The position numbers and the translations under genes were made by a program. The notes under the pieces are model-generated. The model ran no database searches. It saw only the letters and a list, made by a program, of their open reading frames with translations, and was not told where the DNA came from. From Massariosphaeria phaeospora (lineage: Eukaryota; Ascomycota; Dothideomycetes; Pleosporales), in contig JAADJZ010000010.1 in NCBI GenBank assembly GCA_011032825.1, positions 310,001-374,000 of the forward strand: DNA of 64,000 nt, written 5' to 3'. Positions 32,692 to 44,176 of the stretch are shown here, piece after piece. Within the stretch, counting starts at the first letter, position 1. The number at the start of each line of letters is the position of its first letter.

Positions 32692-35600
32692 CTACTTCGC
32701 CGCCGCAAACGCAAACAAACTATCCATCTGCACCCACTGCCTCCCATTCCTCTCCAACCACCTCTCCACCACGCCCTTCAACGTGCCAAACCGCTCCCTA
32801 TTCACCTCCGCCAGAACCCTCACTTTCTCCCTCGCCTCCACATCCGCGCTCTTCTTCGCGGCTCCGCCGTCCTCCCTGCCCACGCGATCCACATCAAACA
32901 AGCTCTGCAAATACAGCAGCTGGTTCCACACGTCCTTCTCGCGCACGGCCCAGCCCATGCGGCCCAGACAGTCGCGCGCCAGGCCCTTGGGGCCCAGACA
33001 GCGGTGGCCGTAGACGCTGATCTGGCGCGTGCGGGCGCCGCACGCCGGGTCGTCGCAGAGCAGCGCGCCGGCGTAGTACGTCGCGAGGTGTTGGCGGATG
33101 GCGGATTCGAGCTGCGCGACGAGCGACAGGGTGGATAGGGGCTGGGCGCAGGACGGGTTCGGGCACAGGACGCCGGTGTGCGAGATGGTTGATGCTTTCG
33201 AGGACGCGGCGGCGATGCCGGCGAAGGGGAAAACGGTGGTGCAGGCGCGGCAGCGGAGATGCAGCGGCGAGCACGATTTGAAGCGTACGGAGTCGGGGAT
33301 CTGGGTTTCGAGCGGGTGGATCTCCGTGTCTTGGGCGGCGCCGGAGGATGATGTGGACACGCGGTATTTGGACGTGTCGAGGCCGAGACAGGAGGCCAGC
33401 ATGGTTATGTTGGTGCCGCTGATCGGGGCGCAGAGACGCTCGACTGGGGGCAGAATCTGCTTGTGGAGGTAGTAGTCGATGTCCGGTTTGAGGTCGTTGT
33501 CGGGCTTCAGCACTTCGTCGACGGGACGGGCGTTCTTTGCTGCAGATTCGGCGGACCCGGAGGATTCGCCTGTGATGATAAAGGACATCACATCTTTGGC
33601 CTTGACGTGCTTGCCCTTGGCGAGGAGGCGCTTGGCGACTTGCACCGAGGGCATGCTATTGCCGTTGGGGTAGTCGTTCGGGTGCTTGCCGAGTTGCGTG
33701 TAGATTGTGTATTTGCGGGCCGGGATGGTGTTTTCGCGCATCTGTTGGCTGAGGGAGCGGAGGTGGTCGTGGATTTTCTCGACGACGGTTTCCGGGTCTT
33801 CGCCCGAGAGGAGAAAGTTCAAGAGTTCACTGGTACAGTGTTAGGCTTTCCTGGGTTAGATTAGGAGGAAGGGTGCTTACGTAGAGGTTTCTTTGGAGAG
33901 CGCACAGTATTCTCTTCGTCGCATGTCAAGACCTTTGACTTCTAGTTTCTCGACGTACTTGCCGTCAATCGAGACCATATTGATTGCCGCATACTTCTTT
34001 TTGGCGTGAAGCAGGATGCGGCGGAAAATGTTATCGATGTCAATCTCCAGAAGTTTGTAACTGTCATTGACCTCCCTCTTGAACTCATTACCTAGCTTTA
34101 TCGCATCTTGAATGTTATCCACGTTAGTGTTTATCATGACCGAGTCCGTATCACCGTAGATGACCCGTAGCATCTTCTCCTCAGCCATGTCCTTTGTTCG
34201 GCGGAGAATTTCACGGCCCTTGTAGGTTGTGAGCATAGCGAGCGGTCGCGCGTAGAAGCGAGATTTGGTGTACCCGAGACACCCGTACATAGAGTTGGCG
34301 GTCAATTTGAGGGCGAGCTGCTTAATTTCCCAGGTTGCGAGCTCGTCGGGCGTAGCGCTAGGGCTTTTCATCAACTTCTTGACTTCTCGGCGACGGTTGA
34401 CAAGCGTAGCAATAAGACGGGGTAGGATGCCCTGGTCCTCCTTGGCACTTGGGACCTCGGGAACGTTTTCGTCTGTCTCGGACTATGCCATCGTCAGTGA
34501 AGCTTTGAATGGTTGCGAAATTGAACTCACAATGTCTGCCCGCTCCACGGTAGTGAAGCAAATGTTGAACTCTTGGATAATGCTGGGGTACAGCGAGTTG
34601 AAATCCATGACCAGAATGAACTTGTCATATAGACCCTTCTCAGGCTCAAACACGAGACCACCCTTGAACTTGTCTTTCTTCTTCGCGTCTACACCTTCTT
34701 CGCCCTCAGCGACGTCTTCCTCAACCTTTGGTTTGCCTTTGCCCCAGACTTTATCCGGACATATGTACTTGTTTTTGTAGAACTCGTGTAGCAGAATATA
34801 CTCGTTACGCTCAGCACGTGTGCCACTCAAAGTACGAGCCCATGAGTTACCGGCAAGATTGGTAAGGACCTTGGTGAGAGGAAGCATCTGGACCTTGATG
34901 GAGATGGCGGCAATGAAATATGCATCGGCTTGGCAGTGCTTGACGTAGTTCATGAGACCGTCCTTTGTCTTAGCCCAGGTCTTTAGAGCAGCCTCGTTAT
35001 CCAGTTCTTCTCGACGTTTGTTGAGAACAAGCTGACACATTTCCTCGAGACTCCAGGACTGACACTTGGTCATGAGAGACTTTCCGAGATCGTTAGCTAG
35101 ATCGCAGAGGAGGCGACCAGCAGCTAACTGCCGCTCGGCCATGAAACTACCTCCGCCTTTGCCCATGTTCTTCGGCCAGTCTTTTCTCCTCAAACGTCCA
35201 ATTCGGTGCCAGCCCGGAGTTCTCTTTTCGCGCATGCGGTTCAGCAATACACTGTAATCCACGTCGTCTAAACGATGGCCGACTAGCACATCAGGGTCGT
35301 GTCGCTGAAACATGGCCATGAAAAGGCTAAGCAGCTCTTGTTCTGTCTTCATGAGAGTGATACTACCCTTCAGCTTGTCGACATCCATTTTGAAGCCGGT
35401 CGGCCAGGCGTCGCCATTCGGACGCATGACAGTGAAGCTCTTACATGGCAACTGATCTGCCGGGGTTGTGTCGGAGAGAGAGAAGTTGTCATAGACCATA
35501 GCGCTGGCTACTAATATTTCCTGTTTGTTGTCCTTGGCGTTGAATGCAGTGCGAAGTGATATGCTCATGAGGGTAAGCGGCGGTGCATCTAGATTGTCTG

Positions 35601-37284
35601 AGTTGGAAAGAACTGAGATAAGCTCAGGTTTATTGGCTTGAACCTCGAGCTTGCACCAAGATGCGTTCTGGATGGCATTGAAGTCTGCGCCTTCAATCTT
35701 GAGCCAGCAAGGGCCCATGACGTTTTTCCATAGCACGAATTGCTCGAAAAGCGAGGTGTTTGTGCCGAACACGTGCGAGAAGGTCTCGCCTGTCAAGTCC
35801 ATGGCAAGAGGCATCTTGTCGTAGCCGTAAAGAAGCTTGAGATAATCGGCTTCTTTGGGAATGTCTGCAAGCTCGAACGCGTATTTCCTTGTACAAGCCT
35901 TGATCTTGTGCATCTTCACGCCGTGTCTGGACATTATCGTGTCCACCTCCTCGTATACATCGCCCATTTCAATGGGCTCGTTGGTAGATTGCTTGTTCCT
36001 TTGGCGGTGTTCCCGGGGAAGAAAGTAGAGCTTCCGAAGGATATTGTCCACCTTTACAAAGCAACTCGCATAGTTGCCCGTGCTCTTGTCTTTTACTTTG
36101 CCAAAGAGGCACAGACTGCCATTGATTTCAGCATAATCGACCCAGAAGAACCGCAGGCTACCGTCTTCCTCGAGTGCCGACTCGGGCTTCAACTTCCCAA
36201 CGCCTGTAGTCACTGGGGCTGGACTATTCACGACGTTCAGCTTGCTGGTTACGTCGTTCCACGAAGACGCATCCACAACCGGCGCAGATGACGGCCCAGC
36301 TGGAGACGAGCTGGCAGGTGTCGGATAGTCCATCTTCTTGATTCTTGGCACAGGTCGCTTGCCCGACATGTTGACACTTGTCGCGGCGACTCCATTCGCA
36401 AGTGGTTGTGCGACCTCCATCAGGTCGTCCTCTTCGTCCTCGAACTTGACAGCTGGCTGTGACTTCCGCTCTACAGCTTTCACTACAGGTGAGGATGGAA
36501 GCGGCGGATCACTCATTGGAATGTCGTCGTCTAATATGGGCAGGCCGTCGTCATCTCCATAGGCGTGCTCAGCGGGAGGTGTATCGGGCATGTACGTGTC
36601 CGAGTCGGTCGTTCGCGTCCTGGTGGCAGCAGGTCGATTTTCAGAAATGGGAGGGGACAGCACGCGTGTCTTTCGGCGTGCTTCAGTCTTCACTGGACGC
36701 ATGCGAAGCGCCGGGCGTCGCGAGAGGTTCGTGTTGATTTCGCCGAGCATTTCTTGCATGAAGTCGTCATCAGCGGCGGTGGCTACGGGCTATGGGAAGT
36801 GTTAGCCGATATGCGGGAAGTTGAGTTTGACATAACTACCTTGGGCTTTGGAGCTTTCACAGCAGCCTTCGAGTTGAAGTACTTGCTGATGCCATTCTTG
36901 ATCGTCTCCTCCTTTTCTTTATCTTCCTCGCGTTTTCTTTTGGCTGCTACGCGTCAGAGTCTGCTGCGACGTTCATAGTTATCCGATGCACATACCAGCT
37001 TTACCCTTGGCAGGCCGCTCTCCCTCGTCTTCGCTCTCAGATGCGTAGCGGTAGCCAGGGTGGTCGCCATCCCACTCCTCCCTGCCGTCGTCGGCATATC
37101 CAGTGCCGTCATCGTCGACAATGAAGTCATCCTGGTCTAGACGGTTTCGCACAACCGTCTTGTAGCCCTCTTCGTCGACCTCATCGTACAATTGCTCTTC
37201 CTCGGCGACCTCGTACGTGGAAAGGCGCGTCTTGCCGGCAGCGCGTAGGGCCCGCAGCTCGGCCAGTTTCGATGCTCGAGACAT
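32692..37284 (-). CDS. POL1: DNA polymerase alpha catalytic subunit
   Basis: Family B replicative polymerase that extends RNA primers made by primase at origins and Okazaki fragments (nucleus). Five exons (37284-36996, 36943-36840, 36789-34531, 34482-33881, 33829-32692) sum to 1,463 aa, the usual size. Order: N-terminal acidic region with the conserved [14 protein letters not shown]; degenerate exonuclease-like domain; motif [15 protein letters not shown] (about 860-873); motif [14 protein letters not shown]; motif C YGDTDSV (about 993-999); [20 protein letters not shown]; then two C-terminal four-cysteine modules ([10 protein letters not shown] with CPNPSC, and CDDPAC with CLGPKG...CLGRMGW) of the zf-DNA_Pol type that contact the B subunit. 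All five exon phases agree. Start [10 protein letters not shown]. Confidence 0.97.
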
Positions 37285-37538
37285 GGCGGATTAGAATCGG
37301 AACAAAGTTGAAGGAAGAATGGGGCAAAGTGGGAGTTCGGGAACGGCCTCACGGTGTTGTCGTGGGCGCGTGTGGAGGTTGGAGAGTGCGAGCGAGCTAA
37401 GGAACGCGACGCGTCGTTAAGTGGTCTTGGCGCGGGTGACGCTCGGGCCGCACTGCGCGGGGGCGTTCCTGTTCAAACCTGGGCAACACCGAACGGAAGA
37501 ACCCCGCTGACAAACGACGCCGCATCGACAACGCCAGC
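37285..37538. promoter_or_regulatory. Short divergent promoter, POL1 / REX2
   Basis: Only 254 bp separate the two start codons, so both promoters and 5' UTRs must be compact or overlap. GC-rich in parts, with GCGACGCGTCG (containing MluI-box-like ACGCGT) at about 37407. ACGCGT is the MBF site used by yeast for S-phase genes such as POL1; whether it works here is inference. Confidence 0.5.
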
Positions 37539-38147
37539 ATGGCATCTGAAGACCCCCTTGTCTGGATCGACTGCGAGGTACTTGTTCCGTTTCCGCTGCG
37601 GGAGCCTCCCTGACATATCTAGATGACTGGTCTTGATCCCGAGACGGAAAGCATCATGTCCATTGCGTGTTTCGTCACGGATCACAATCTGAATTTAGCA
37701 GACGAGGACGGATATGAGGTTGTCATACGTCACAGCAAAGACGATCTCGATCGCATGGGCGAATGGTGCACGAAACACCACGACGAGTCTGGACTGACGC
37801 AAGCCTGCCTCAACTCCACCACCACCCCTGCGGAAGCTACCGAAGCTCTCCTACAATACATCAAAAAGAACGTCCCAAAGGCCCAGAGTGCCCTGTTAGC
37901 CGGCAACTCTGTTCATGCCGACCGATCGTTCCTGGTGAAAGCACCATACAACGCAGTCATCGAGCATCTCCACTACCGAATCCTCGATGTCAGCAGCATC
38001 AAAGAGGCTGCGCGGAGATGGGCGCCAGTCGACGTTTTGAATAAACAGCCCAGGAAGAAGATGTTGCACGAGGCACGTGCGGACATCTTAGAAAGTATTG
38101 AAGAGGCGAGGTTCTACCGCGAGGTGTTCTTTTTGCAGCCCTCCTGA
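37539..38147 (+). CDS. REX2: Oligoribonuclease (DEDDh 3'-5' exonuclease)
   Basis: Degrades 2-5-nt RNA to mononucleotides; fungal and animal homologues act in mitochondria and nucleus. Exons 37539-37577 and 37623-38147 (donor GAG|GTACTT, acceptor CTAG) join WIDCE-MTGLDPETESI and give 187 aa, the usual size. Catalytic DEDDh residues are visible: Asp and Glu in WIDCEMTG, Asp in HADRSFL, and His/Asp in HEARADILESI. The neighbouring YRILDVSSIKEAARRW is also conserved in the family. No clear presequence is visible from this start. Confidence 0.95.
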
Positions 38148-38609
38148 GTCCTGAGGCATGATGGCAAACGAGTTTCTTTTCAAACCGCTACGCGAACCTA
38201 GGCAAGTTCGTGTCTCCTTACTCCAGCCAAGAGCCGCTGGTATGTCATTCCCAGCCCTGCCGTTTCAATCTGCGCCCGTTGCGGGACGATCCTTGGCGGA
38301 ATTTCTGAAACGCGGAGGATCTAGCCAATCAGTATGCTTGTTCGCCGCGAACCAACACCTCCACTACCCCAATACGTGAGTAGCAATACACTTTACATGT
38401 CTCATCTGGCCCGTTCTCAGACGGCGACACGTAGTGACGGCTCGTTAGCCTGGACTTTGTCATCTCGCTCCACGCCATGTCCTCCCCTTATTTATCAGCC
38501 CCAGCTATTTCACTAGTTTATCAACCTCTTCGCTCCCATCTTTATGTTCATCCTACATCCTAGCGACAGAATGCTTCGTCTCGGAACACCACGGTGCTAA
38601 CAGCTAGCT
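38148..38609. other. Intergenic
   Basis: A 73-codon ORF at 38158 has no supporting features. Otherwise this is the 5' flank of the small membrane-protein gene. Confidence 0.45.
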
Positions 38610-39011
38610 ATGGCGTCGAAGAATGAATCTGATTCGAGAGACGGCCCGCCTCCTCACGTTAAGAAGGTTATCGCAGTGACCCTGACCCTGAGCGTGTCTT
38701 TCGTTGCTCTGGTGGCTTTTTTTGTCGGAAGGTGGCTCGGAAGGCGGCGCGTCAACAAGAACAAACGATCTTCAGATGCGAATCGTACTTGGCCAGGGGT
38801 GCGGTACGAGATCAGTGGAGAAGAGCTTCCAAAACCGCGTGGACCTGACGTCGAACTGGACGCGAAGTGGGATCCAGCAGAGCTACCTTACTTCAACGTC
38901 TTCCCACAAGAACTGCCCGCTGAGATTCCAGGATATCGCTGGAGTTTGAAGCCGACGCCAAAGATCTACATGACCGGCCAAGAGAAAGATCTGTATATCC
39001 CCATGAAATGA
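38610..39011 (+). CDS. Small single-pass membrane protein, unknown
   Basis: I do not recognise the family. It is an intronless 133-aa ORF. A short polar N-terminus is followed by one hydrophobic helix (KVIAVTLTLSVSFVALVAFF, about residues 19-41) flanked by basic residues (GRWLGRRRVNKNKR), which suggests a type III or tail-in orientation with the C-terminus in the cytosol. The C-terminal half is Pro-rich with conserved-looking PYFNVFPQELPAEIPGYRWS. The ORF starts in CTATGG context and lies between two recognised genes at normal spacing. Coding status is likely but not proven. Confidence 0.55.
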   Translation: MASKNESDSRDGPPPHVKKVIAVTLTLSVSFVALVAFFVGRWLGRRRVNKNKRSSDANRTWPGVRYEISGEELPKPRGPDVELDAKWDPAELPYFNVFPQELPAEIPGYRWSLKPTPKIYMTGQEKDLYIPMK

Positions 39012-39317
39012 GGGGTCTCCAGCCAGCTTCTTTGTCTGCTTAACGAACTCGAATCGAAAGCCTCGGGCTCACCACAATCCTACCTTGCGTCAGTCTCCGA
39101 TACATTGGTAGTGCGCCGGCAAAACTACAACGGATTGAACAATACCGATGCTTGGACCCTCTCCCGCACGAAGAGCCAAGTAAATGGATGTTGGCTCTAT
39201 CATATAGGCGCCCTATTCGTTGAACAACGACCAGCGCTTTTGCCGATCAAGCTATGCCGTCTAGCCACCTGGGCTCTTGCCCTACCAGAATTGTATCCGA
39301 GTATTGGTCTGACTCTG
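39012..39317. other. Convergent 3' region
   Basis: Between the small membrane-protein gene and the HAD gene; nothing seen. Confidence 0.4.
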
Positions 39318-40288
39318 TCAAGAGCTAGTCAAGCCGGATTTGCTAGCAATGCCAACGTCACCCCCTTCCTGGACGTCAATTTTTAGAGAGAACTCATACG
39401 ATGTGTACCGGAAGCCCTCTAGACTCATCACCATCTCCGCTCGCCCGTCTTCTGACAAAACCCTGTCACTCTCATACGCCTCCAATTTCCCCACAACACC
39501 ACCTAGAAACTCCGGCACTTTTCCATCGTCCTCGGTCCTGCCCATCAGTACATCCATTTCCTTTCCTGCGCAGGCTTCCGCCAACCCCGGATGCGGAACC
39601 CAGACCACCCTCATTCCTGCCCGTCTGGCAGCCTCTACCCCCGCGATCGAGTCTTCGAAAACCAGACACTCCTCCGCTCTCAATTCGGCCTCTCCTTCTT
39701 TCACGGTGGCCTCGTTGAGCCGGCGCAGCGTGAGAAGGAATATATCGGGATTCGGCTTCTTTTCGCATCCGGCCATTTCCGGATCATCGCCGAAAACATG
39801 CAAGGCAGGATTATGGAAGGCAGCAGAAATAGCGGGGATATGCGACGTCTTGAGGTCGAAGAGTGCATGGCCAGCGGAACTCGCCAGCGCGAGCTTGACG
39901 GGCGGAGAAGTTTGTGTGCTTAGTGTTGTGAGCAGAGTCTCCACGCCTGGCAGGATTTTACTGTTCTTGAACAGATGCGTGTAGGCTTTCTCCTTGGCCT
40001 TCCAGTCTGCGACTGAGAGGGGGAGCTGGGCCCAGGCGAGGAGGCGCTGGGTGCCCTGCGTAGAAGAATACCATTAGTAACGTGTACAAATCAAGTAATT
40101 CACACAAAATAACGTACTGGGGTCCCTCTGCTCTGCTGCGTAGCCTTGATGGCCCATGGGTAGGCGGGCTTGCCGTACGAGTGCAGGATCTCGTTGTAGA
40201 TGTCCGTGTAGATGTCTTCTGAGTTGATGAGTGTGCCGTCGACGTCGAAGATGCAGGCGCGGAGGGGTGGGAAGTTGGTAGCGGCCAT
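39318..40288 (-). CDS. HAD-superfamily phosphatase
   Basis: Predicted 302-aa haloacid-dehalogenase-like hydrolase, closest in layout to the pseudouridine-5'-phosphatase/beta-phosphoglucomutase group. Exons 40288-40118 and 40055-39318 join RGTP-GTQRLLAWAQ. Motif I is CIFDVDGTLINSED (nucleophile and acid/base aspartates near residues 14-16). Motif II is ALASSAGHALF, motif III KKPNPDIFLLTLRRL, and motif IV CLVFEDSIAGVEAARRAGMR. The substrate cannot be told from sequence; sugar phosphates, nucleotides or pseudouridine monophosphate are candidates. The cap helices lie between motifs I and II, as in subclass I. Confidence 0.9.
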
Positions 40289-40787
40289 ATTGCGCGCGTG
40301 TTTTCAGTAGGTAGGTGATGGAGAGCTTGCTGACGCGCGTGCTTGTGCTTGTGCTTGAGTAGCTTAGCTTAGCCTATCGTGGGGGAGCTTGGGGCCTACC
40401 CCACAAAATTGCCCCCGCAACGGTGGTCCTCCTGGAAGTGTAAGAAATATCAGCACGTTGGAAGAAGAATTAGGCGCAGACTACAACGCCCTCTTGTAAC
40501 TACTATACTAAGTAATGCCGCGTTAGAAGATGCTCTGGGAGCTTGGAATCGTGCCCTACGAAACTCCCTCGCACATCCGGTGCCCCTGGAACTGTAAGAG
40601 ATATCAGCGCGATGCAGGAGGATTAAGCGCTGACCACAAAGTACTATACTAGGTAATGTCGTTTTGAAAGATACTCTAGGAGCTTAGCTGATCTAGCGTA
40701 CTAAGGAGGGAGCTTAGAGTTTGTAGTATAAATATTATAGAAGTTATTTTAGGAACCGTGATGAAATAACACGCAAGCTATGATCTA
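40289..40787. other. Intergenic with degenerate tandem repeat
   Basis: Holds the diverged repeat pair described separately and an AT-rich right end. No gene. Confidence 0.5.
40421..40687. repeat. Degenerate tandem repeat, two units
   Basis: 40421-40545 and 40577-40687 align along most of their length: GGTCCTCCTGGAAGTGTAAG against GTGCCCCTGGAACTGTAAG, then ATATCAGC, ACTATACTAAGTAATG against ACTATACTAGGTAATG, and GATGCTCTGGGAGCTTGG against GATACTCTAGGAGCTTAG. Many differences are transitions. Confidence 0.6.
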
Positions 40788-41678
40788 TCACACCCCTACT
40801 AACTCCCTCAAGATATCTTCCTGATGGAAAAAAGCATGGCTGACATGCCCCTCTCCCTCCAGCGTATGTAGTGTAGCCGTGGGCAGCTTCGCTTTCGCCT
40901 TCTGAGCCATCTGCAGAGGCGTGTTCACATCCTCCGTCCCATGCCACATAGTCACCGGAATATCGGCATCCAGCTCTTCGAGATCGAACCCCCAGGGGTC
41001 GCCAAACAGCTTCGTATCCCAACCTAGGCCTTGCCCACCCTGCCTCAAGCCTTCGCGAGTGGACTCAACAAAGGCAGGCCAGTTCCTCTCGTCGATCATA
41101 GCGCGCTGATCTATCTCCGTCCTAGTCGCAAGCTCTTTCTTCATCGCAGCCTCGAGGACCTTCGGATCCGGGTTCCGCGCGGCGGTGCCCAGCATAGAAT
41201 CCACCAGCGACCCAAGCAAACCAGGGATCCAGGGTCCGATCCATAAAATCACCCGCCCTTTCATCAGCATGCCCGCCGTGCCGAGCTTGACGGGGTATAG
41301 TCCGCTCACGACTGCCGCGCCAGACAGTCTATTCTTCGGGATGCTCTTCACACACGCAAAGGTATAGGGGCCGCCGCCGCTGAGCCCCATGACGTAGAAC
41401 TGCTGGATTTTGAGGTGGTCGGCGAGCGCGAGGACGTCGGCGGGCCAGTCGAGCAGCGTGCGGTTCGGCTGGTATGTCGAGTAGCCCATGCCCGGGCGGT
41501 CGGGGACGATGAAGCGGATGTTCAGTTTCGCGGCGGCAGAGTGCCATATCCGTCCCTCGACCCTCGCGGACGGGAATGCGTGGAAGAAGAACACGGTTCT
41601 TTCGGAAGTGGGCGACCCGTAGATGCCGTAGGCAAGTGTGCGGCCGTCGGCGAGCGTGATGGACTCGTTTTCTTGCAT
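40788..41678 (-). CDS. Alpha/beta hydrolase
   Basis: Predicted 296-aa soluble alpha/beta-fold hydrolase. It is intronless; the start is the ATG of MQENESITLADGRTLAYGIY (the longer frame has no ATG). Catalytic elements: nucleophile elbow GLSGGGP (Ser near residue 105), acid in MWHGTEDVNTP and histidine in LEGEGHVSHAFF; the oxyanion region is FFFHAFPSARV. PDRPGMGYS is typical of the family. No signal peptide. The substrate is unknown (esterase, epoxide-hydrolase-like or lyase all possible). Confidence 0.88.
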   Translation of the reverse strand: MQENESITLADGRTLAYGIYGSPTSERTVFFFHAFPSARVEGRIWHSAAAKLNIRFIVPDRPGMGYSTYQPNRTLLDWPADVLALADHLKIQQFYVMGLSGGGPYTFACVKSIPKNRLSGAAVVSGLYPVKLGTAGMLMKGRVILWIGPWIPGLLGSLVDSMLGTAARNPDPKVLEAAMKKELATRTEIDQRAMIDERNWPAFVESTREGLRQGGQGLGWDTKLFGDPWGFDLEELDADIPVTMWHGTEDVNTPLQMAQKAKAKLPTATLHTLEGEGHVSHAFFHQEDILRELVGV

Positions 41679-42262
41679 GGTGTGTGTTCGTTCGGATTGC
41701 TTCAATGCGGTTGATGATGCGGGGTTTCGGGGCAGAGGCTTTTGTGACGCGTGAAGATTACGATGCCTCTTTCGGGGCGGGCTACGATTTTATATACATT
41801 TCAGAGGTGCTGCGGGGGTGAGAGAATCACAGGGTCTGGGAGGATCGTCGACGCGTGTCTGGCAGTGGAAATTGAGTGTTGGTTTAGTTGACGTTTACTG
41901 CCAAGTGGCTCTAACGTTAGCGCCTGCGCAGGGATGCGGTCATCATGTTAATCCAACGTCGGACGAAGCGACTCCTCCATCATCCCCGACTGCCCTTACG
42001 ACACGGTAGATATGCATCGACACGGTAGATATGCATACTACTGTGGTTTATTCATGGCCTACAAATGATCCAAGAATAACCCCCTAAGCCGCTGGAATCA
42101 AAGCCACCGCCAGGGTCCGTTCAAGTTTGTTCAGCCCTGTTCTGACTCTCTCTCTCTCTACCCCACACTTGAACGACCACTACTGAAATTGCTCCAACAA
42201 CGTAGCGTTGCAGCACCCTCCGCGTACGATGTATTCGGCCCTTCCGAGTCGCCATTCCTCGC
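41679..42262. other. Intergenic
   Basis: Contains a 2x tandem CGACACGGTAGATATGCAT at about 41999-42036 and a CT-rich run near 42145. No gene. Confidence 0.5.
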
Positions 42263-42985
42263 CTAACCATTTGCCGAATTCTGCTTGCCCGGGTTCTCCG
42301 GGTTCTCCGTCTTGCCCGTGCGGTCGGAGCTTTCCGCGTTGTCCGCCAAGCCCGAGCCCGTCTCCTCCATCTCCTTAATCATCTCCAACATCTCCATTGC
42401 GGCCTTCTTCTTGCCCGCCAGCGCCTGCTTCAGGACTCCAAGTCCTGGAGTCGAGGAGTCGTCCAGGTTACCGATCACGCTGAGTGTCGCGGAGACCACG
42501 TCCAGGTTGTCCGCTGCCATCGCTTTGGCTGCTGTTATCGCGAGAGTCACAGCTTTCTTCGTACGCTCCTTGCCGTAGGCGTTGCCCCGGACCGCCGACT
42601 CTAGCATATCCAGGATGATCAAGGGCGGGAGATGCTCTTGGATTGGACTCGCCTTCTCCGGTGCGTTCTTGAGGTACTCCAGCGACCTTGACTCCAGGCC
42701 GAGGTCAACGGCGAGCTTCTTGGTTTCCTTCCAGAAGTCTGTCTTGTCCTTGTCGTTCTCCGATGCGTCACCTGCAGCTTTCTTGGCATTGCTTGAGTTG
42801 TCTTTGCCCATCTTGGCTCGGTACCTCTCTTGATAGATGTTGTCATCGACTAAGACTTTGACCTTGAGTTTGTCGACCTGTGTCACACGTCAATCCTTGT
42901 CCCGAGAAGAGTCTTCCTAAACGCTTACCATGTTGAGTTTCTGTAGCAGGCCCTGGATCTTCAAGAAAATGTCAGTTTCTGCCAT
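42263..42985 (-). CDS. Fungal protein of unknown function, 223 aa
   Basis: I do not recognise the family. Exons 42985-42929 and 42877-42263 join MAETDIFLKIQGLLQKLNM-VDKLKVKVLVDDNIYQERYR. The intron has donor GTAAGC and acceptor GACACAG and keeps the frame. The protein is mostly helical and charged: a Lys/Asp/Asn-rich linker, then KETKKLAVDLGLESRSLEYL, an alanine-rich helical block (KKAVTLAITAAKAMAADNLD), and a polar tail. The middle resembles helical-repeat folds in composition only. Codon usage and intron structure match neighbouring conserved genes, so it is likely real. Confidence 0.7.
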
Positions 42986-43568
42986 GTGTGCGGTTATTTT
43001 GGAGGTTGCGGGTATGTGAGGTAGTGGTGGTACGAAAACGGGTGATGACGGAGGGTGTTTGTGGCTCACACAACAACCAATAACTCGTTGATGGTACCCC
43101 GAGCAATCAATCTGGTGTCGCATTCACCGTCACGACGATAAAATTTCGTTTGTGACGCAGGCTGCACGCCAAACATATAGTCTGCCATTTCCCGGGCCGT
43201 AGTACCAAAAGAGGTACCGTATTCACTCAAGCTAATAGGCCGTTATCAAGGACTGGAAATATGCCACGACTACGGTAACAACCAAACTCGCATTCACTGT
43301 GACTACGTACTGATTTATCTTTCCCGTGGAGACCAGCAAGTTACAGTCACCAAAAGCTTCAGCCTGGTTACCGTATCAAACAATGAGGTATCTTCAATTT
43401 AATGGGGCACTATCTAGAACTGGAAACGCAAAGAAAGCCCACTACCGTCCACCGATTAAGAATGAGATGTCCGCTATACATGTTCAATCTCTAGGAAAGG
43501 AAAAGGTGGAATTACCGACCTGCCTAAACAGACGCGTCCGTTCTTCGCAGGTCATCCACCCCAGCCTA
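42986..43568. other. Intergenic, edge of the second conserved block
   Basis: No gene or repeat seen. Confidence 0.45.
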
Positions 43569-44176
43569 TTAGAACTCCCCTTCAACAGGGGAGCATATTC
43601 CCCCAATGTGCCTTGCCACATCTAGGCGAGAGGTGCGCGTAGTTTCCGTTATATCTGCGACAACCTCGTTTCTCAATTTTCGGAGTTCTATTGCATCGAC
43701 CGGTTCGCCTACGCGAATGTAGCTATCAAGAGTTTTGATGGAGTCGAATGGTTGAGGGTTCCGATATCTGATCCGGTGCATGCGGAGAATCTAGGTATGT
43801 CAGATGAACATCCACAGGATTCGGTAATCCAACTAAATACCTTCTTCATATTTTCTACACTGTCTCTGACATGCTGTGGAAATGGCGCAGATGCATGGGC
43901 CGCACACTGCCACATTTGTTAGCTTGTCTTTTATCCTCCGGCCATGCACATACGTTGTGTATCAACGGGACAACCGCCATAGCTTCGTCGAATCTTCGGC
44001 GAACAACGTCGTATTCCGCTGCCATTTCCTGAGGTCGTGTTAATCCAGCAGCGTAAGCACCAACATCCAGCCAATTTCACACATACATATTCCGCGCGCA
44101 CCTCTTGGGCTTGCACATTGAACCCGTTCAGCAGTATTTGCAAATGATTTGCAGCCACCATTGTCGTGTCGTCCAT
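43569..44176 (-). CDS. Candidate four-exon small protein, 145 aa
   Basis: Not recognised. Exons 44176-44102, 44028-43954, 43906-43841 and 43790-43569 all end in phase 0 and have good signals (GTGCGC, GTATGT with GCTAAC branch, GTATTT; acceptors CAG, CAG, TAG). The product begins MDDTTMVAANHLQILLNGFN, continues EMAAEYDVVRRRFDEAMAVV and QCAAHASAPFPQHVRDSVEN, and ends with a basic/acidic helical segment (AIELRKLRNEVVADITETTR). It is mainly alpha-helical and soluble. The evidence for a gene is the consistent splicing of short exons, not homology. Confidence 0.5.
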
